Part shown: in pieces, positions 28,780-37,257 of the stretch
Position numbering within the stretch: the stretch's first letter is position 1
Layout of the letters: the number at the start of each line of letters is the position of its first letter
NCBI RefSeq assembly: GCF_013466605.1
Contig: NZ_CP059162.1
Coordinates: 5,332,001-5,396,000 of the forward strand
Origin: Pseudomonas chlororaphis subsp. aurantiaca
Lineage (GTDB): Bacteria; Pseudomonadota; Gammaproteobacteria; Pseudomonadales; Pseudomonadaceae
Reading direction: 5' to 3'
Length of the DNA: 64,000 nucleotides
Position numbers and translations under genes: made by a program
Notes under the pieces: model-generated
Database searches by the model: none
Told to the model about the DNA's origin: nothing
The model's input: the letters and a program-made list of their open reading frames with translations, nothing else

Positions 28780-28815
28780 AAGGCGGCGTTGCTCGATGAG
28801 CAGCGCCGCCTTTTT
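28780..28815 (+). terminator. Intrinsic terminator of the fumarase gene
   Basis: AAGGCGGCGTTGCTC pairs with GAGCAGCGCCGCCTT (one mismatch) around a 3-nt loop and is followed by a T-run, 20 nt after the stop. Confidence 0.9.
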
Positions 28816-28905
28816 CATGCCGGCCGGGGCCAGGGCTGTCCACGATCAACGAAGCCTCGGACAGGCATGTTATCTTTCCTGCCCCTTTCAGCCTGCCCTT
28901 GACTC

Positions 28906-30672
28906 ATGGTCCAGATCTCCCGCCCGCTGCGCTTGACCTTCTATACCCTGGCGATTCTGGCCGGCGCCATGGTCAGCGCGACCTTCGCCATGCGCCATGC
29001 CGAACGTCAGGCGCTGGAAGACGATGCCGCCCGCGCCAGCGAGCAACTGGCGTTGTACGCCAACTCCCTGCATACCCTGATCGAGCGTTACCGCGCCCTG
29101 CCCGCCGTGCTGGCGCTGGACCCGGAACTGCGCTCGGCGCTCAAGGGTCCGGTCGGCCCGGAGCAGCAGGACGCCCTGAACCGCAAACTGGAACGGATCA
29201 ACGGCGCCGCCCGCTCCTCCACCCTGGAGCTGCTGGACCACACCGGCCTCGCCGTGGCCGCCAGCAACTGGCGCCTGCCCAGCAGCTACGTCGGGCACAA
29301 CTACGGCTTTCGCCCCTACTTCAGCCAGACCCGCAGCCAGGGCAGCGGACGCTTCTATGCGGTGGGCGTCACCAGCGGCATTCCCGGCTATTTTCTCTCC
29401 AGCGCAGTCAAGGACGAGCAGGAGCAGTTCCTCGGCGCCATGGTGGTGAAATTGGAATTCCCCGAACTGGAGCGCGAATGGAGCCAGGGCAACGACACCC
29501 TGCTGGTCAGCGATGCCCGTGGCATCGTGTTCATCGCCAACCAGCCGGGCTGGCGTTATCGCCAGTTGCGCCCGCTATCGGACAGCGACCGCGCCGAACT
29601 CAAGGCCACCCGGCAGTACGACAAACAATTGCTGACCCCGCTCGAACATCGGCCGCTGCGGCGCTTTGACGACGACAGCACGCTGACCCGGGTCGAGGGC
29701 CCGGACGGCAGCGTCGACTATCTGTGGGAGTCCCTGCCCCTGGCCACCGAAGGTTGGACCCTGCACCTGCTGCGCCGTCCGCAGATCGCCTTCGAGGACC
29801 GACGCAACGCCGGCCTGGCCGCCGCCGGCGCCTGGCTGACCCTGGTATTCCTGCTGCTGTTCCTCAACCAGCGCTGGCGCCTGGCCAGGCTGCGCCAGCG
29901 CAGCCGCGAAGAGCTCGAACGCCTGGTCGAGGAGCGCACCCGCGACCTGCGCACCGCCCAGGACGGCCTGGTGCAATCGGCCAAGCTGGCGGCCCTGGGG
30001 CAGATGTCCGCGGCCCTGGCCCACGAAATCAACCAGCCGCTGACCACCCAGCGCATGCAGCTGGCCACCCTGCGTCTGCTGCTCGATCATGGGCGGGTCG
30101 ACGAGGCCTACCAGGCCCTGAAACCTCTGGACGACATGCTGACCCGCATGGCCAGCCTCACCGGCCACCTGAAAACCTTCGCCCGCAAGAGCCCCAGCGG
30201 CCTGCGCGAACGCCTGGACCTGGCGGCGGTGGTCGATCAGGCCCTGCAACTGCTGGACACCCGGCTGCGCGACGAACAGGTCGACACGCGCCTGCAACTG
30301 ACGCGCCCGGCCTGGGTCCGCGGCGATGCCATACGCCTGGAGCAGGTGCTGATCAACCTGCTGCGCAATGCCCTGGACGCCATGCACGACAAGCCCCTCA
30401 AGCACCTGGAAATCCGCCTCGAAGCCGACCAGCAGCTGTGGAACCTGAGCGTCATCGACAGCGGTGGCGGCATCGCCGAAGAACACTTGCCGAACGTCTT
30501 CGATCCGTTCTTCACCACCAAGCCGGTGGGCGACGGCCTGGGCCTGGGCCTGGCGGTGTCCTACGCTATCGTCCACGAACTGGGCGGGCGCCTGAGCGCC
30601 GGCAATCAAGGCCAGGGCGCGATCTTCACCCTGAGCCTGCCCATCGACCTGGAGGCGCATATCCCATGTTGA
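28906..30672 (+). CDS. DctB-type sensor histidine kinase (MifS-like)
   Basis: A 588-residue inner-membrane kinase. TM1 is at ~10-28, a periplasmic double-Cache sensor at ~30-300 ([20 protein letters not shown] is typical of dicarboxylate sensors), TM2 at ~303-321, a coiled linker, the H-box LAHEINQPL (H373), and an ATPase domain with N-box [16 protein letters not shown] and GLGLGLAVS. It is the DctB class that senses C4-dicarboxylates or alpha-ketoglutarate. It overlaps the response regulator by 7 bp and lies upstream of a KgtP-like transporter. In P. aeruginosa the similar MifS/MifR pair is known to be needed for alpha-ketoglutarate use. Confidence 0.9.
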   Translation: MVQISRPLRLTFYTLAILAGAMVSATFAMRHAERQALEDDAARASEQLALYANSLHTLIERYRALPAVLALDPELRSALKGPVGPEQQDALNRKLERINGAARSSTLELLDHTGLAVAASNWRLPSSYVGHNYGFRPYFSQTRSQGSGRFYAVGVTSGIPGYFLSSAVKDEQEQFLGAMVVKLEFPELEREWSQGNDTLLVSDARGIVFIANQPGWRYRQLRPLSDSDRAELKATRQYDKQLLTPLEHRPLRRFDDDSTLTRVEGPDGSVDYLWESLPLATEGWTLHLLRRPQIAFEDRRNAGLAAAGAWLTLVFLLLFLNQRWRLARLRQRSREELERLVEERTRDLRTAQDGLVQSAKLAALGQMSAALAHEINQPLTTQRMQLATLRLLLDHGRVDEAYQALKPLDDMLTRMASLTGHLKTFARKSPSGLRERLDLAAVVDQALQLLDTRLRDEQVDTRLQLTRPAWVRGDAIRLEQVLINLLRNALDAMHDKPLKHLEIRLEADQQLWNLSVIDSGGGIAEEHLPNVFDPFFTTKPVGDGLGLGLAVSYAIVHELGGRLSAGNQGQGAIFTLSLPIDLEAHIPC

Positions 30673-32000
30673 ATTCGGTGATGCTGGTCGACGACGAAGC
30701 CAGTATTCGCACCGCCGTCGAACAATGGCTGAGCCTGTCGGGCTTCGAGGTGCAGCTGTTCAGTCGCGCCGAGGACTGCCTGGCCCGGCTGCCCAGGGAC
30801 TTCCCCGGGGTGATCCTCAGCGACGTGCGCATGCCCGGCATCAGCGGCCTGGAGCTGCTCAAAGAGGTGCAGCAGCGTGATCCCGACCTGCCGGTGATCC
30901 TGCTGACCGGCCACGGCGACGTGCCGATGGCGGTGGAAGCGATGCGCGACGGCGCCTATGACTTCCTGGAGAAACCCTTCAGCCCGGAAACCTTGCTGAG
31001 CAGCCTGCGTCGGGCCCTGGACAAGCGCGGCCTGGTCCTGGAGAACCGGCGCCTGCACGAACAGGCCGATACCCGGGAGAAAATCGACTCCACCCTGCTC
31101 GGCGTATCCCGCGCCTTGCAGACCCTGCGGCGCCAGGTAGTCGACCTGGCCGCGCTGCCGGTCAACGTGCTGATCCGCGGCGAGACCGGCAGCGGCAAGG
31201 AACTGGTCGCCCGCTGCCTGCATGATTTCGGGCCGCGCGCCGACAAGCCCTTTGTCGCCCTGAACTGCGCGGCGATCCCCGAGCAGCTGTTCGAAGCCGA
31301 GCTGTTCGGCCATGAAAGCGGCGCCTTTACCGGTGCCCAGGGCAAGCGCATCGGCAAGCTGGAATACGCCGACGGCGGCACCCTGTTCCTCGACGAGATC
31401 GAAAGCATGCCACTGGCCCAGCAGGTCAAGCTGCTGCGGGTGCTGCAGGAACAAAAGCTCGAGCGACTGGGTTCCAACCAGAGCATTGCCGTGGATCTGC
31501 GGATCATTGCCGCGACCAAGCCGGACTTGCTGGACGAAGCCCGCGCCGGGCGCTTTCGCGAAGACCTGGCCTACCGCCTGAACGTCGCGCAGCTGCGCCT
31601 GCCGCCCTTGCGCGACCGGCGCGAGGACATTCCGCTGCTGTACGAACACTTCGCCCACGCCGCCGCCGAGCGTCTGGGCCGCGGCGTCTCGCCCCTGAGC
31701 GGAGCGCAGTTGAGCCGCCTGCTCAGCCACGACTGGCCGGGCAACGTGCGCGAACTGGCCAACGTCGCCGAACGCCAGGTGCTCGGCCTGGGCGAGCCCG
31801 AGCCGGAAGCCATCGACCCCGGCCAGTCCCTGGCGGCGCAGCAGGAAGCCTTCGAGGCGCAATGCCTGCGGGCCGCGCTGATCCGGCACAAGGGCGACAT
31901 CAAGGCAGTGCTCGTTGAGCTGCAACTACCGCGTCGCACCTTCAATGAAAAGATGCAGCGCCATGGGCTGGTGCGGGAGATGTTTCTCGGGGAAGAGTGA
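30666..32000 (+). CDS. DctD/MifR-type sigma-54 response regulator
   Basis: A 444-residue enhancer-binding protein. Receiver domain: D9/D10, phosphorylation site D53, K103. AAA+ domain: Walker A GETGSGKE (172-179), sigma-54 contact loop GAFTGA (219-224), Walker B GGTLFLDEIE, and the WPGNVREL region. A Fis-type helix-turn-helix ends the protein (LVELQLPRRTFNEKMQRHG). It should be phosphorylated by the upstream kinase and activate sigma-54 promoters. The best target in sight is the transporter gene 270 nt downstream, which has a 20-bp palindrome and a sigma-54 promoter. Confidence 0.93.
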   Translation: MLNSVMLVDDEASIRTAVEQWLSLSGFEVQLFSRAEDCLARLPRDFPGVILSDVRMPGISGLELLKEVQQRDPDLPVILLTGHGDVPMAVEAMRDGAYDFLEKPFSPETLLSSLRRALDKRGLVLENRRLHEQADTREKIDSTLLGVSRALQTLRRQVVDLAALPVNVLIRGETGSGKELVARCLHDFGPRADKPFVALNCAAIPEQLFEAELFGHESGAFTGAQGKRIGKLEYADGGTLFLDEIESMPLAQQVKLLRVLQEQKLERLGSNQSIAVDLRIIAATKPDLLDEARAGRFREDLAYRLNVAQLRLPPLRDRREDIPLLYEHFAHAAAERLGRGVSPLSGAQLSRLLSHDWPGNVRELANVAERQVLGLGEPEPEAIDPGQSLAAQQEAFEAQCLRAALIRHKGDIKAVLVELQLPRRTFNEKMQRHGLVREMFLGEE

Positions 32001-32026
32001 AGTTCAAGAATTGTGTTGCACCTTCT

Positions 32027-32085
32027 GACGCCATCGCGGGCAAGCCTCGCTCCTACGGATCAGTCAGCTTGCCCGCGATGGCGTC
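32027..32085. repeat. REP-like inverted repeat, second family
   Basis: GACGCCATCGCGGGCAAGC (32027-32045) and GCTTGCCCGCGATGGCGTC (32067-32085) are perfect 19-bp complements around a 21-nt loop, 26 nt after the regulator stop. The sequence differs from the GTAGCCGCTGCCG family but is also a common Pseudomonas intergenic palindrome type. It may also help end transcription or protect the mRNA. Confidence 0.75.
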
Positions 32086-32111
32086 CTCACAAACACCGCT
32101 CGATCGGCGAC

Positions 32112-32154
32112 TTTCCGCTCATACCCTTCCAGTAATGAGCGGATTTCCGCTCAT
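32112..32154. promoter_or_regulatory. Paired upstream activator sites for the sigma-54 regulator
   Basis: ATGAGCGGA-TT-TCCGCTCAT (32135-32154) is a perfect palindrome. A second half-site, TTTCCGCTCAT, lies at 32112-32122 with a degenerate left arm. The two centres are about 32 bp apart, three helical turns, as in DctD targets. They lie about 40-80 bp before the -24 box. Assignment to the adjacent regulator is an inference. Confidence 0.7.
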
Positions 32155-32194
32155 CGAAATCTCCAGACCCTTCTAAACCGGGCCTCTCGATTCC

Positions 32195-32209
32195 TGGCAC
32201 AGCTCCTGC
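32195..32209 (+). promoter_or_regulatory. Sigma-54 (-24/-12) promoter of the kgtP-like gene
   Basis: TGGCAC (32195-32200), 5 nt, then CTGC (32206-32209). GG and GC are spaced by exactly 10 nt as required, and only the first T of TTGC is changed. Transcription would begin near 32221, about 50 nt before the ATG. Confidence 0.75.
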
Positions 32210-32271
32210 TATAGCCCCTGCAGGCTGCGTTTCGGCGCGCTCCACAAAAACAATTAAATGAAGGATCCGTC

Positions 32272-33594
32272 ATGGATAACTCGCAAACCCTGCCTCTTGG
32301 GGCGGCAGCTGCGCCTGCCAAAGAAAAGACCACCGCCAGCCGCCTGAAATCGATCTTCAGCGGTTCGGTCGGCAACATGGTCGAGTGGTACGACTGGTAC
32401 GTCTACGCCGCCTTCTCCCTGTACTTCGCCAAAGTCTTCTTCCCCAAGGGCGACACCACCGCGCAACTGCTCAACACCGCCGCGATCTTCGCCGTGGGCT
32501 TCCTGATGCGCCCGATCGGCGGCTGGCTGATGGGGCTCTACGCTGACCGCAAGGGCCGCAAGGCCGCATTGATGGCCTCGGTACTGCTGATGTGCTTCGG
32601 CTCCCTGATCATCGCCCTGACTCCCGGCTACGAAACCATCGGCGTCGGCGCCCCGATCCTGCTGGTCCTGGCGCGCCTGATGCAAGGCCTGTCGGTCGGC
32701 GGCGAATACGGTACCTCGGCCACCTACCTCAGCGAGATGGCGACCAAGGAACGTCGTGGCTTCTTCTCCAGCTTCCAGTACGTGACCCTGATCTCCGGCC
32801 AGCTCATCGCCCTGGCGGTGCTGATCGTGCTGCAGAACGTGCTGACCACCGAAGAGCTGCAATCCTGGGGCTGGCGCATTCCCTTCGGCATCGGCGCCCT
32901 GTGCGCAATCGTCGCGCTGTACCTGCGTCGCGGCATGGAAGAAACCGAGTCCTTCACCAAGAAGAAGGAAAAGCCGAAAGAAAGCCTGATGCGCACCCTG
33001 ATGCGTCATCCGAAAGAGCTGATGACCGTGGTCGGCCTGACCATGGGCGGCACCCTGGCCTTCTACACCTACACCACCTACATGCAGAAATACCTGGTGA
33101 ACACCGTCGGCATGAGCATCTCCGACTCCACCACCATTTCCGCGGCGACCCTGTTCCTGTTCATGTGCCTGCAGCCGGTGATCGGCGCGCTGTCGGACAA
33201 GATCGGCCGACGGCCGATCCTGATCGCCTTCGGCATCCTCGGCACTCTTTTCACCGTGCCGATCCTCACGACCCTGCACACCATCCAGAGCTGGTGGGGC
33301 GCGTTCTTCCTGATCATGGCGGCGCTGATCATCGTCAGCGGCTACACCTCAATCAACGCGGTGGTCAAGGCCGAGCTGTTCCCGACCGAAATCCGCGCCC
33401 TGGGCGTGGGTCTGCCCTACGCGCTGACCGTGTCGATCTTTGGCGGCACCGCCGAATACATCGCGCTGTGGTTCAAGAGCGTTGGCATGGAAACTGGTTA
33501 CTACTGGTATGTCACCGCCTGCATCGCCGTGTCGCTGCTGGTCTACATCACCATGAAAGACACCCGCAAACACTCGCGGATCGAGACTGACTGA
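32272..33594 (+). CDS. kgtP: MFS metabolite:H+ symporter, KgtP-like alpha-ketoglutarate/dicarboxylate permease
   Basis: A 440-residue, 12-helix major facilitator of the metabolite:H+ symporter family. Landmarks are GNMVEWYDWYVYAAFSLYF (about 34-52), the loop motif GLYADRKGRKAAL between helices 2 and 3, RLMQGLSVGGEYGTSATYL, and DKIGRRP in the second half. Highest resemblance is to KgtP/PcaT-type carriers of alpha-ketoglutarate. AAGGA precedes the ATG. Directly upstream are a DctB/DctD-type pair, two activator sites and a sigma-54 promoter, so induction by its own substrate through that system is likely. Substrate by family and context only. Confidence 0.87.
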   Translation: MDNSQTLPLGAAAAPAKEKTTASRLKSIFSGSVGNMVEWYDWYVYAAFSLYFAKVFFPKGDTTAQLLNTAAIFAVGFLMRPIGGWLMGLYADRKGRKAALMASVLLMCFGSLIIALTPGYETIGVGAPILLVLARLMQGLSVGGEYGTSATYLSEMATKERRGFFSSFQYVTLISGQLIALAVLIVLQNVLTTEELQSWGWRIPFGIGALCAIVALYLRRGMEETESFTKKKEKPKESLMRTLMRHPKELMTVVGLTMGGTLAFYTYTTYMQKYLVNTVGMSISDSTTISAATLFLFMCLQPVIGALSDKIGRRPILIAFGILGTLFTVPILTTLHTIQSWWGAFFLIMAALIIVSGYTSINAVVKAELFPTEIRALGVGLPYALTVSIFGGTAEYIALWFKSVGMETGYYWYVTACIAVSLLVYITMKDTRKHSRIETD

Positions 33595-33600
33595 CCGGCT

Positions 33601-33632
33601 AAAAAAAGCGCGAGGGTGCAAGGCCCTCGCGC
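33601..33632. terminator. Stem-loop after kgtP, T-tract on the minus strand
   Basis: GCGCGAGGG and CCCTCGCGC (33608-33616, 33624-33632) are perfect complements with a 7-nt loop. Seven A stand before it on the plus strand, so the canonical T-run is on the minus strand; on the plus strand it is a strong stem without U-tract. It probably ends kgtP transcription imperfectly and blocks antisense reads. Confidence 0.7.
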
Positions 33633-34083
33633 TGTCGTGTCAGGTAAAAATCCATCGCGAGCAAGCGTGCGTCTGCAGGAGCGAGCGGGCGTCGATCCGA
33701 CTTGCCCGCCCGCGATCACCGCAACACCGCCCGCTCAACGATCAAGACCCGCCCTCCAGCTCACGTAGCAAGCCCTCCTGCACTCATCGCCAACAGCATT
33801 CCCGCCCCCACCAATCAAACCGTTGATCACGATATTTCGACGGCCCGGACAGGTTAATGATCGGTTAATGCCCTGCCCGCATCCTGCCTCCATCGAAATC
33901 GGTGTCGGCGCGTCAAACGCGGTAGAAGCAGCAAAGCGGTTTTATGCAGTGGTTCCTGACGCCAAAAGCATCGATTTAATCGATATTTTTAAGCATTTAT
34001 TTGCGCTTTTTAATCAAATTAACTGGCGTAGTATCCATTTCACACCCACTGCACAAAACGTCAACGAACCTGGAGTGACCATC
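33633..34083. other. Long intergenic region before the repeat-protein gene
   Basis: About 450 bp without a gene. A degenerate REP-like pair lies at about 33653-33718 (CATCGCGAGCAAG and CTTGCCCGCCCGCGATC). The 3' part, about 33960-34050, is AT-rich and contains the exact palindrome ATCGATTTAATCGAT (33970-33984). AT-richness in front of an accessory gene suggests silencing by MvaT, as inference. CTGGAG precedes the ATG at 34084. Confidence 0.5.
33970..33984. promoter_or_regulatory. 15-bp palindrome upstream of the repeat-protein gene
   Basis: ATCGATT-T-AATCGAT is an exact inverted repeat about 100 nt before the start codon in AT-rich DNA. It may be an operator; no regulator is suggested by the neighbours. 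Confidence 0.35.
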
Positions 34084-34467
34084 ATGAAAAGCAAACTGAT
34101 CCTCGCCCTGACCCTTTCCGTACTGGCTGCCAACACCTTCGCCGCCGATGGTTACGACCGCACCGGCTCGGCCACTTTCGCCTCGGGCAGCTCGGCCAGC
34201 GCCAGCCTGGCTTCCGACGGTTTCGATCGTACCGGTACCGCCGCCGCTATCGCTGCCGATGGCTTCGATCACACTGGCACCGCTGACGCAGTCGCCTCCG
34301 ATGGTTTCGATCACACCGGTACCGCTGGCGCAGTCGCCTCCGATGGTTTCGATCACACCGGTACCGCTGGCGCAGTCGCCTCCGATGGTTCCGATCGCAC
34401 CGGTACCGCTGACGCAATCGCTGCCGACGGCTTCGATCGCACCGGGACTGCAGCCGCTATCGGTTAA
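34084..34467 (+). CDS. Secreted protein made of 14-residue DGFDRTGTA repeats
   Basis: A 127-residue protein with a clear signal peptide (MKSKLILALTLSVLAANTFA, cut after residue 20). The mature part begins with a degenerate unit (DGYDRTGSATFAS) and continues as six tandem 14-residue units of pattern [AS]DG[FS]D[RH]TGTAxA[IV][AG], residues 44-127, up to the stop. It is secreted to the periplasm or beyond; no lipobox or membrane anchor is seen. The Asp-Gly-x-Asp turns recall calcium- or beta-roll repeats but do not fit the RTX nonapeptide. Similar Pseudomonas proteins are, I believe, sometimes labelled phage infection or haem utilisation proteins without evidence. Function unknown. A far upstream in-frame start lacks support. 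Confidence 0.8.
   Translation: MKSKLILALTLSVLAANTFAADGYDRTGSATFASGSSASASLASDGFDRTGTAAAIAADGFDHTGTADAVASDGFDHTGTAGAVASDGFDHTGTAGAVASDGSDRTGTADAIAADGFDRTGTAAAIG
34213..34464 (+). repeat. Six tandem 42-bp coding repeats
   Basis: Units begin at 34213, 34255, 34297, 34339, 34381 and 34423. Units three and four (34297-34338 and 34339-34380) are identical base for base; the others differ mainly at third positions and at Phe/Ser, Arg/His and Asp/Gly choices. Exact identity of two units points to recent duplication or gene conversion, so unit number may vary between strains. Confidence 0.9.
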
Positions 34468-34610
34468 CCCCCAGGGATGCCCCGCAGCCCGGCTTCGGCC
34501 GGGCCTGGTTGTTTCTGGCCCGGGGAAAACCGCGCGCCGCAAGGCTGGCATTCACTTTCAATGGCTTGCACTATGGCGACCTTCCCTCTTTGTCCGCGCA
34601 AGAGCCTGTC

Positions 34611-35240
34611 ATGTCCGAAGACATTCATTACTACGAACCCGCCCAGGGCCACGGCCTGCCCCATGATCCGTTCAATGCCATCGTCGGCCCGCGGCCGATC
34701 GGCTGGATTTCCTCCCAGGACCTGCAAGGCCGGCTGAACCTGGCGCCCTACAGTTTTTTCAACGCCTTCAATTACATTCCACCGATCATCGGTTTCTCCA
34801 GCGTCGGTCGCAAAGACAGCCTGAACAACATCGAGCAGACCGGCGAGTTCGCCTGGAACCTCGCCACCCGCCCGCTGGCCGAGCAGATGAACCAGAGCTG
34901 CGCCGCCGTATCGGCCGAGGTCAACGAGTTCGAACTGGCGGGGCTGACGCCCGTGGCCTCGAAAGTGATTGCTGTGCCGCGGGTAGCCGAAAGCCCGGTG
35001 TCCTTCGAGTGCAAGGTCACCCAGATCATTCAACTGCAGCGCGCGGATCAGGAGTTGGTGCCCAGCTGGCTGATCCTCGGCGAAGTGGTCGCCGTGCATA
35101 TCGCCACGTGGCTGCTCAAGGATGGGATATACGACACCGCCGCGGCAGAACCGATTCTGCGCGGCGGCGGGCCGGCGGATTATTTCCAACTGGGGCCAGA
35201 GGCCTTGTTCAAGATGTTCCGCCCGGGGGCGGTCAGGTAG
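34611..35240 (+). CDS. Flavin reductase-like FMN-binding protein
   Basis: A 209-residue protein of the flavin reductase-like / DIM6-NTAB split-barrel family. VGPRPIGWISSQD (25-37) with NLAPYSFFNAFNYIPP is the family's FMN-binding start, and EFELAGLTPVAS follows. Members reduce or bind FMN, often as partners of monooxygenases. The quinol-monooxygenase-like gene at 35562 is nearby but on the other strand, so a link is speculative. I chose the ATG giving MSEDIHYYEPAQ; a longer frame is not supported. Confidence 0.87.
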   Translation: MSEDIHYYEPAQGHGLPHDPFNAIVGPRPIGWISSQDLQGRLNLAPYSFFNAFNYIPPIIGFSSVGRKDSLNNIEQTGEFAWNLATRPLAEQMNQSCAAVSAEVNEFELAGLTPVASKVIAVPRVAESPVSFECKVTQIIQLQRADQELVPSWLILGEVVAVHIATWLLKDGIYDTAAAEPILRGGGPADYFQLGPEALFKMFRPGAVR

Positions 35241-35279
35241 TTTTTCAGATCAGCCAGCTTCTCAGATCAGCAACCTGGA

Positions 35280-35519
35280 TCAGGCCGTTGCCCAGGCCAG
35301 TTCGCCGTCTTCGTTCACGTCGATCAACTGCTCAAGCTTCTGCGCGGCAGCCTGGTCGGCGTCGTGGGCGGTCTTGAATTTCTGGTCGTCCAGAATTTTG
35401 TGAAAGCGCGGCGCCCCCGAACCACCCAGGGCCTTGACCGCGATGGCGGCGCTGTAGCCCCCTTCACCTGGAACCACGGCGGAAACCGCTTCGTATGCTG
35501 CAAACTCTTTACGTGCCAT
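35280..35519 (-). CDS. Conserved small hypothetical protein (79 aa)
   Basis: A 79-residue soluble protein beginning MARKEFAAYEAVSAVVPGEG. It is Ala-rich with a Gly-rich middle and an acidic helical end (AAAQKLEQLIDVNEDGE). No domain is recognised. The ATG at 35519 is preferred to one 11 codons upstream because the extra residues overlap the spacer to the next gene. Same strand as and 42 nt downstream of the monooxygenase-like gene, so possibly co-transcribed. Confidence 0.7.
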   Translation of the reverse strand: MARKEFAAYEAVSAVVPGEGGYSAAIAVKALGGSGAPRFHKILDDQKFKTAHDADQAAAQKLEQLIDVNEDGELAWATA

Positions 35520-35561
35520 GTTGCTGGTCCTGGCCAATGGAAAGTCGGCCATTCTAAACCC

Positions 35562-35927
35562 TCAGCTGGCCAGCTGGTGTACCGGTGCCCGGTTCAGTTG
35601 CGCGTACTCGCCTTCGGCCTGGGCCGCCGAGACGTCGCGGAAGGTATGGAAATCCAGGCTGTTGACCACCAGGTCCTGGACCAGCTCGGCGAATATCGCC
35701 ATGGCCGGAGAACAGAAGTAATCGGTCATCGCCTGCTGGCTGCTCCAGAATCCGGAAACCAGCCACAAGTCAGCGTCGCACTGCGAATGCTGCAAGGCGA
35801 ACTGCAGGCAACCTTTGGCCTGGCGGGATGGTTCGATCAGGCTGCTCAAGCGAGCACCCAACTCGGTTGAACGCCCGGCGCGGGCGCGAACGAATGCCAT
35901 GTGGCTGACGGGAATATGCGTGGACAT
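35562..35927 (-). CDS. Antibiotic biosynthesis monooxygenase (ABM)-fold protein, putative quinol monooxygenase
   Basis: A 121-residue ABM-fold (ferredoxin-like dimer) protein. VSHMAFVRARAGRSTELGAR and the GCLQFALQHSQCDADLWLVS strand pair are typical; FWSSQQAMTDYFCSP is the usual subunit-interface helix. Relatives oxidise quinols (YgiN) or polyketides, or simply bind them. GGGAGGG lies 7 nt before the ATG. Substrate unknown. Confidence 0.82.
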   Translation of the reverse strand: MSTHIPVSHMAFVRARAGRSTELGARLSSLIEPSRQAKGCLQFALQHSQCDADLWLVSGFWSSQQAMTDYFCSPAMAIFAELVQDLVVNSLDFHTFRDVSAAQAEGEYAQLNRAPVHQLAS

Positions 35928-36258
35928 GGGCGACCCTCCCAGGGTGGTGTCGAGGCAGCCATGGGACGGGCTGCGACAGGATCCAAGAGTAAGCGCCCGG
36001 CGCAACGGTCGTTAGTCGATTCCTGCCAGCGTATTGCACAATCCTGCGAACCTGGTTTGACAACACCGAGTCCGGACCTGGCTGCGAAAAAAAACCACAC
36101 CGTTGTTTCAAGCAAGTGACAGCCCGCGCGCAGGACTCGGCTCTGTTCACGCGCGCACGTGTGGCAGGATCAGGCAAGATTTACGCAGGATTCGCCTACC
36201 CCTGGCGCTTGCACAAATTTAAGCTGTGGCCATTCGCAATCTTCCCGGAGGGGCCTTC
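35928..36258. other. Divergent intergenic region between the ABM and AraC genes
   Basis: This 331-bp stretch has no credible gene. An isolated TTGACA at about 36057 lacks a fitting -10. The last 40 bp, before the AraC gene, carry CGGAGGGG as ribosome-binding site. No strong palindrome was found. Confidence 0.4.
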
Positions 36259-37188
36259 ATGTCATCGCTCGAAACCCAGCAGCCGCCACTGGATGCGGAA
36301 ATGGAAAAACAGCGGGCGGAGCTGGCCGGGATCATTGCGCGCAACACCGGCGAAGACGGCAGCTACGCCACGGCGATCCAGTCGCTGTTCGTCTCGCGCT
36401 ACAGCCACTCCCACGATTTCGCCTCGGTGCTGGCCCAGCCGGCCCTGTGCATCATGGCCCAGGGTCGCAAGGAAGTACGGCTGGCCGACGAAGAGTTCAA
36501 CTACGATCCGCTCAACTACCTGGTGGTCTCGGTTTCCATGCCATTGAGCGGGCGCCTGGCCGATGTCTCGCCGCTGGAGCCGGTCCTGGCCCTGCGCCTG
36601 GACATCGACCCGGCCGAGATCAGCACGCTGATTGCCGATGCCGGGCCGCTGGGGGTGCCGAACCGTCCGGTCGGCCGCGGCCTGTATGTGGAACGCCTGG
36701 ATACGCCGATGCTCGACGCCGTGCTGCGCCTGACCCGCCTGCTGGCTACGCCCAAAGACATCGCCATGCTCGCGCCGCTGATTCGTCGGGAAATTCTCTA
36801 CCGGCTGCTGCGCAGCCCCCAGGGCCACCGGCTGTATGAGATCGCCATCGCCAACAGCCAGGGCCATCGGGTCAGCCAGGCCATCAAATGGCTGAACAGC
36901 AACTACGAGCAACCGCTGCGCATCGACGATCTGGCGCGCGGGGTGAACCTCAGTGTGTCGACCCTGCACCACCGCTTCAAGGCCATGACCGCCATGAGCC
37001 CCTTGCAGTATCAGAAGCAACTGCGCCTGCAGGAAGCCCGGCGCCTGATGCTGACCGAGGGGCTGGAGGCGTCCGCCGCCGGTTACCGGGTCGGCTACGA
37101 AAGCCCCTCGCAGTTCAGCCGCGAATACAGCCGCCAGTTCGGCGCCCCGCCGCTGCGGGACATGGCGCGCCTGCGCAGCAGCGTCTGA
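36259..37188 (+). CDS. AraC-family transcriptional regulator
   Basis: A 309-residue regulator with an AraC_N-type (PF06719) N-terminal sensor domain at about 30-190 (YSHSHDFASVLAQPALCIMAQG) and a C-terminal pair of helix-turn-helices (IDDLARGVNLSVSTLHHRFK and AAGYRVGYESPSQFSREYSR). GGAGG stands 7 nt before the ATG. Regulators of this subgroup often control adjacent dehydrogenase or oxidoreductase genes; here the neighbours are the ABM protein upstream and, across a terminator, an aldehyde dehydrogenase, so the target is uncertain. Confidence 0.92.
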   Translation: MSSLETQQPPLDAEMEKQRAELAGIIARNTGEDGSYATAIQSLFVSRYSHSHDFASVLAQPALCIMAQGRKEVRLADEEFNYDPLNYLVVSVSMPLSGRLADVSPLEPVLALRLDIDPAEISTLIADAGPLGVPNRPVGRGLYVERLDTPMLDAVLRLTRLLATPKDIAMLAPLIRREILYRLLRSPQGHRLYEIAIANSQGHRVSQAIKWLNSNYEQPLRIDDLARGVNLSVSTLHHRFKAMTAMSPLQYQKQLRLQEARRLMLTEGLEASAAGYRVGYESPSQFSREYSRQFGAPPLRDMARLRSSV

Positions 37189-37213
37189 CTGACGCAATGA
37201 GCGAAAATTGAAG

Positions 37214-37250
37214 ACCCCATGCCTCCAGGCCAGACATGGGGTGTTTTTTT
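37214..37250 (+). terminator. Intrinsic terminator of the AraC gene
   Basis: ACCCCATG and CATGGGGT are perfect complements around a 13-nt loop, followed by GTTTTTTT, 26 nt after the stop. Confidence 0.88.
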
Positions 37251-37257
37251 GCGTGAT

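Noticed and set aside
34213..34464. CRISPR array or minisatellite reading of the 42-bp repeats
   Set aside because: Units are directly adjacent with no spacers, in frame with a coding sequence, and no cas gene is present.
33997..34551. 184-residue minus-strand frame across the 42-bp repeats
   Set aside because: Repeats stay open in several frames. Only the plus-strand frame has a signal peptide and ribosome-binding site.
36057..36090. TTGACA as a promoter of the AraC gene
   Set aside because: No acceptable -10 box 16-18 nt downstream and it is 200 nt from the start.
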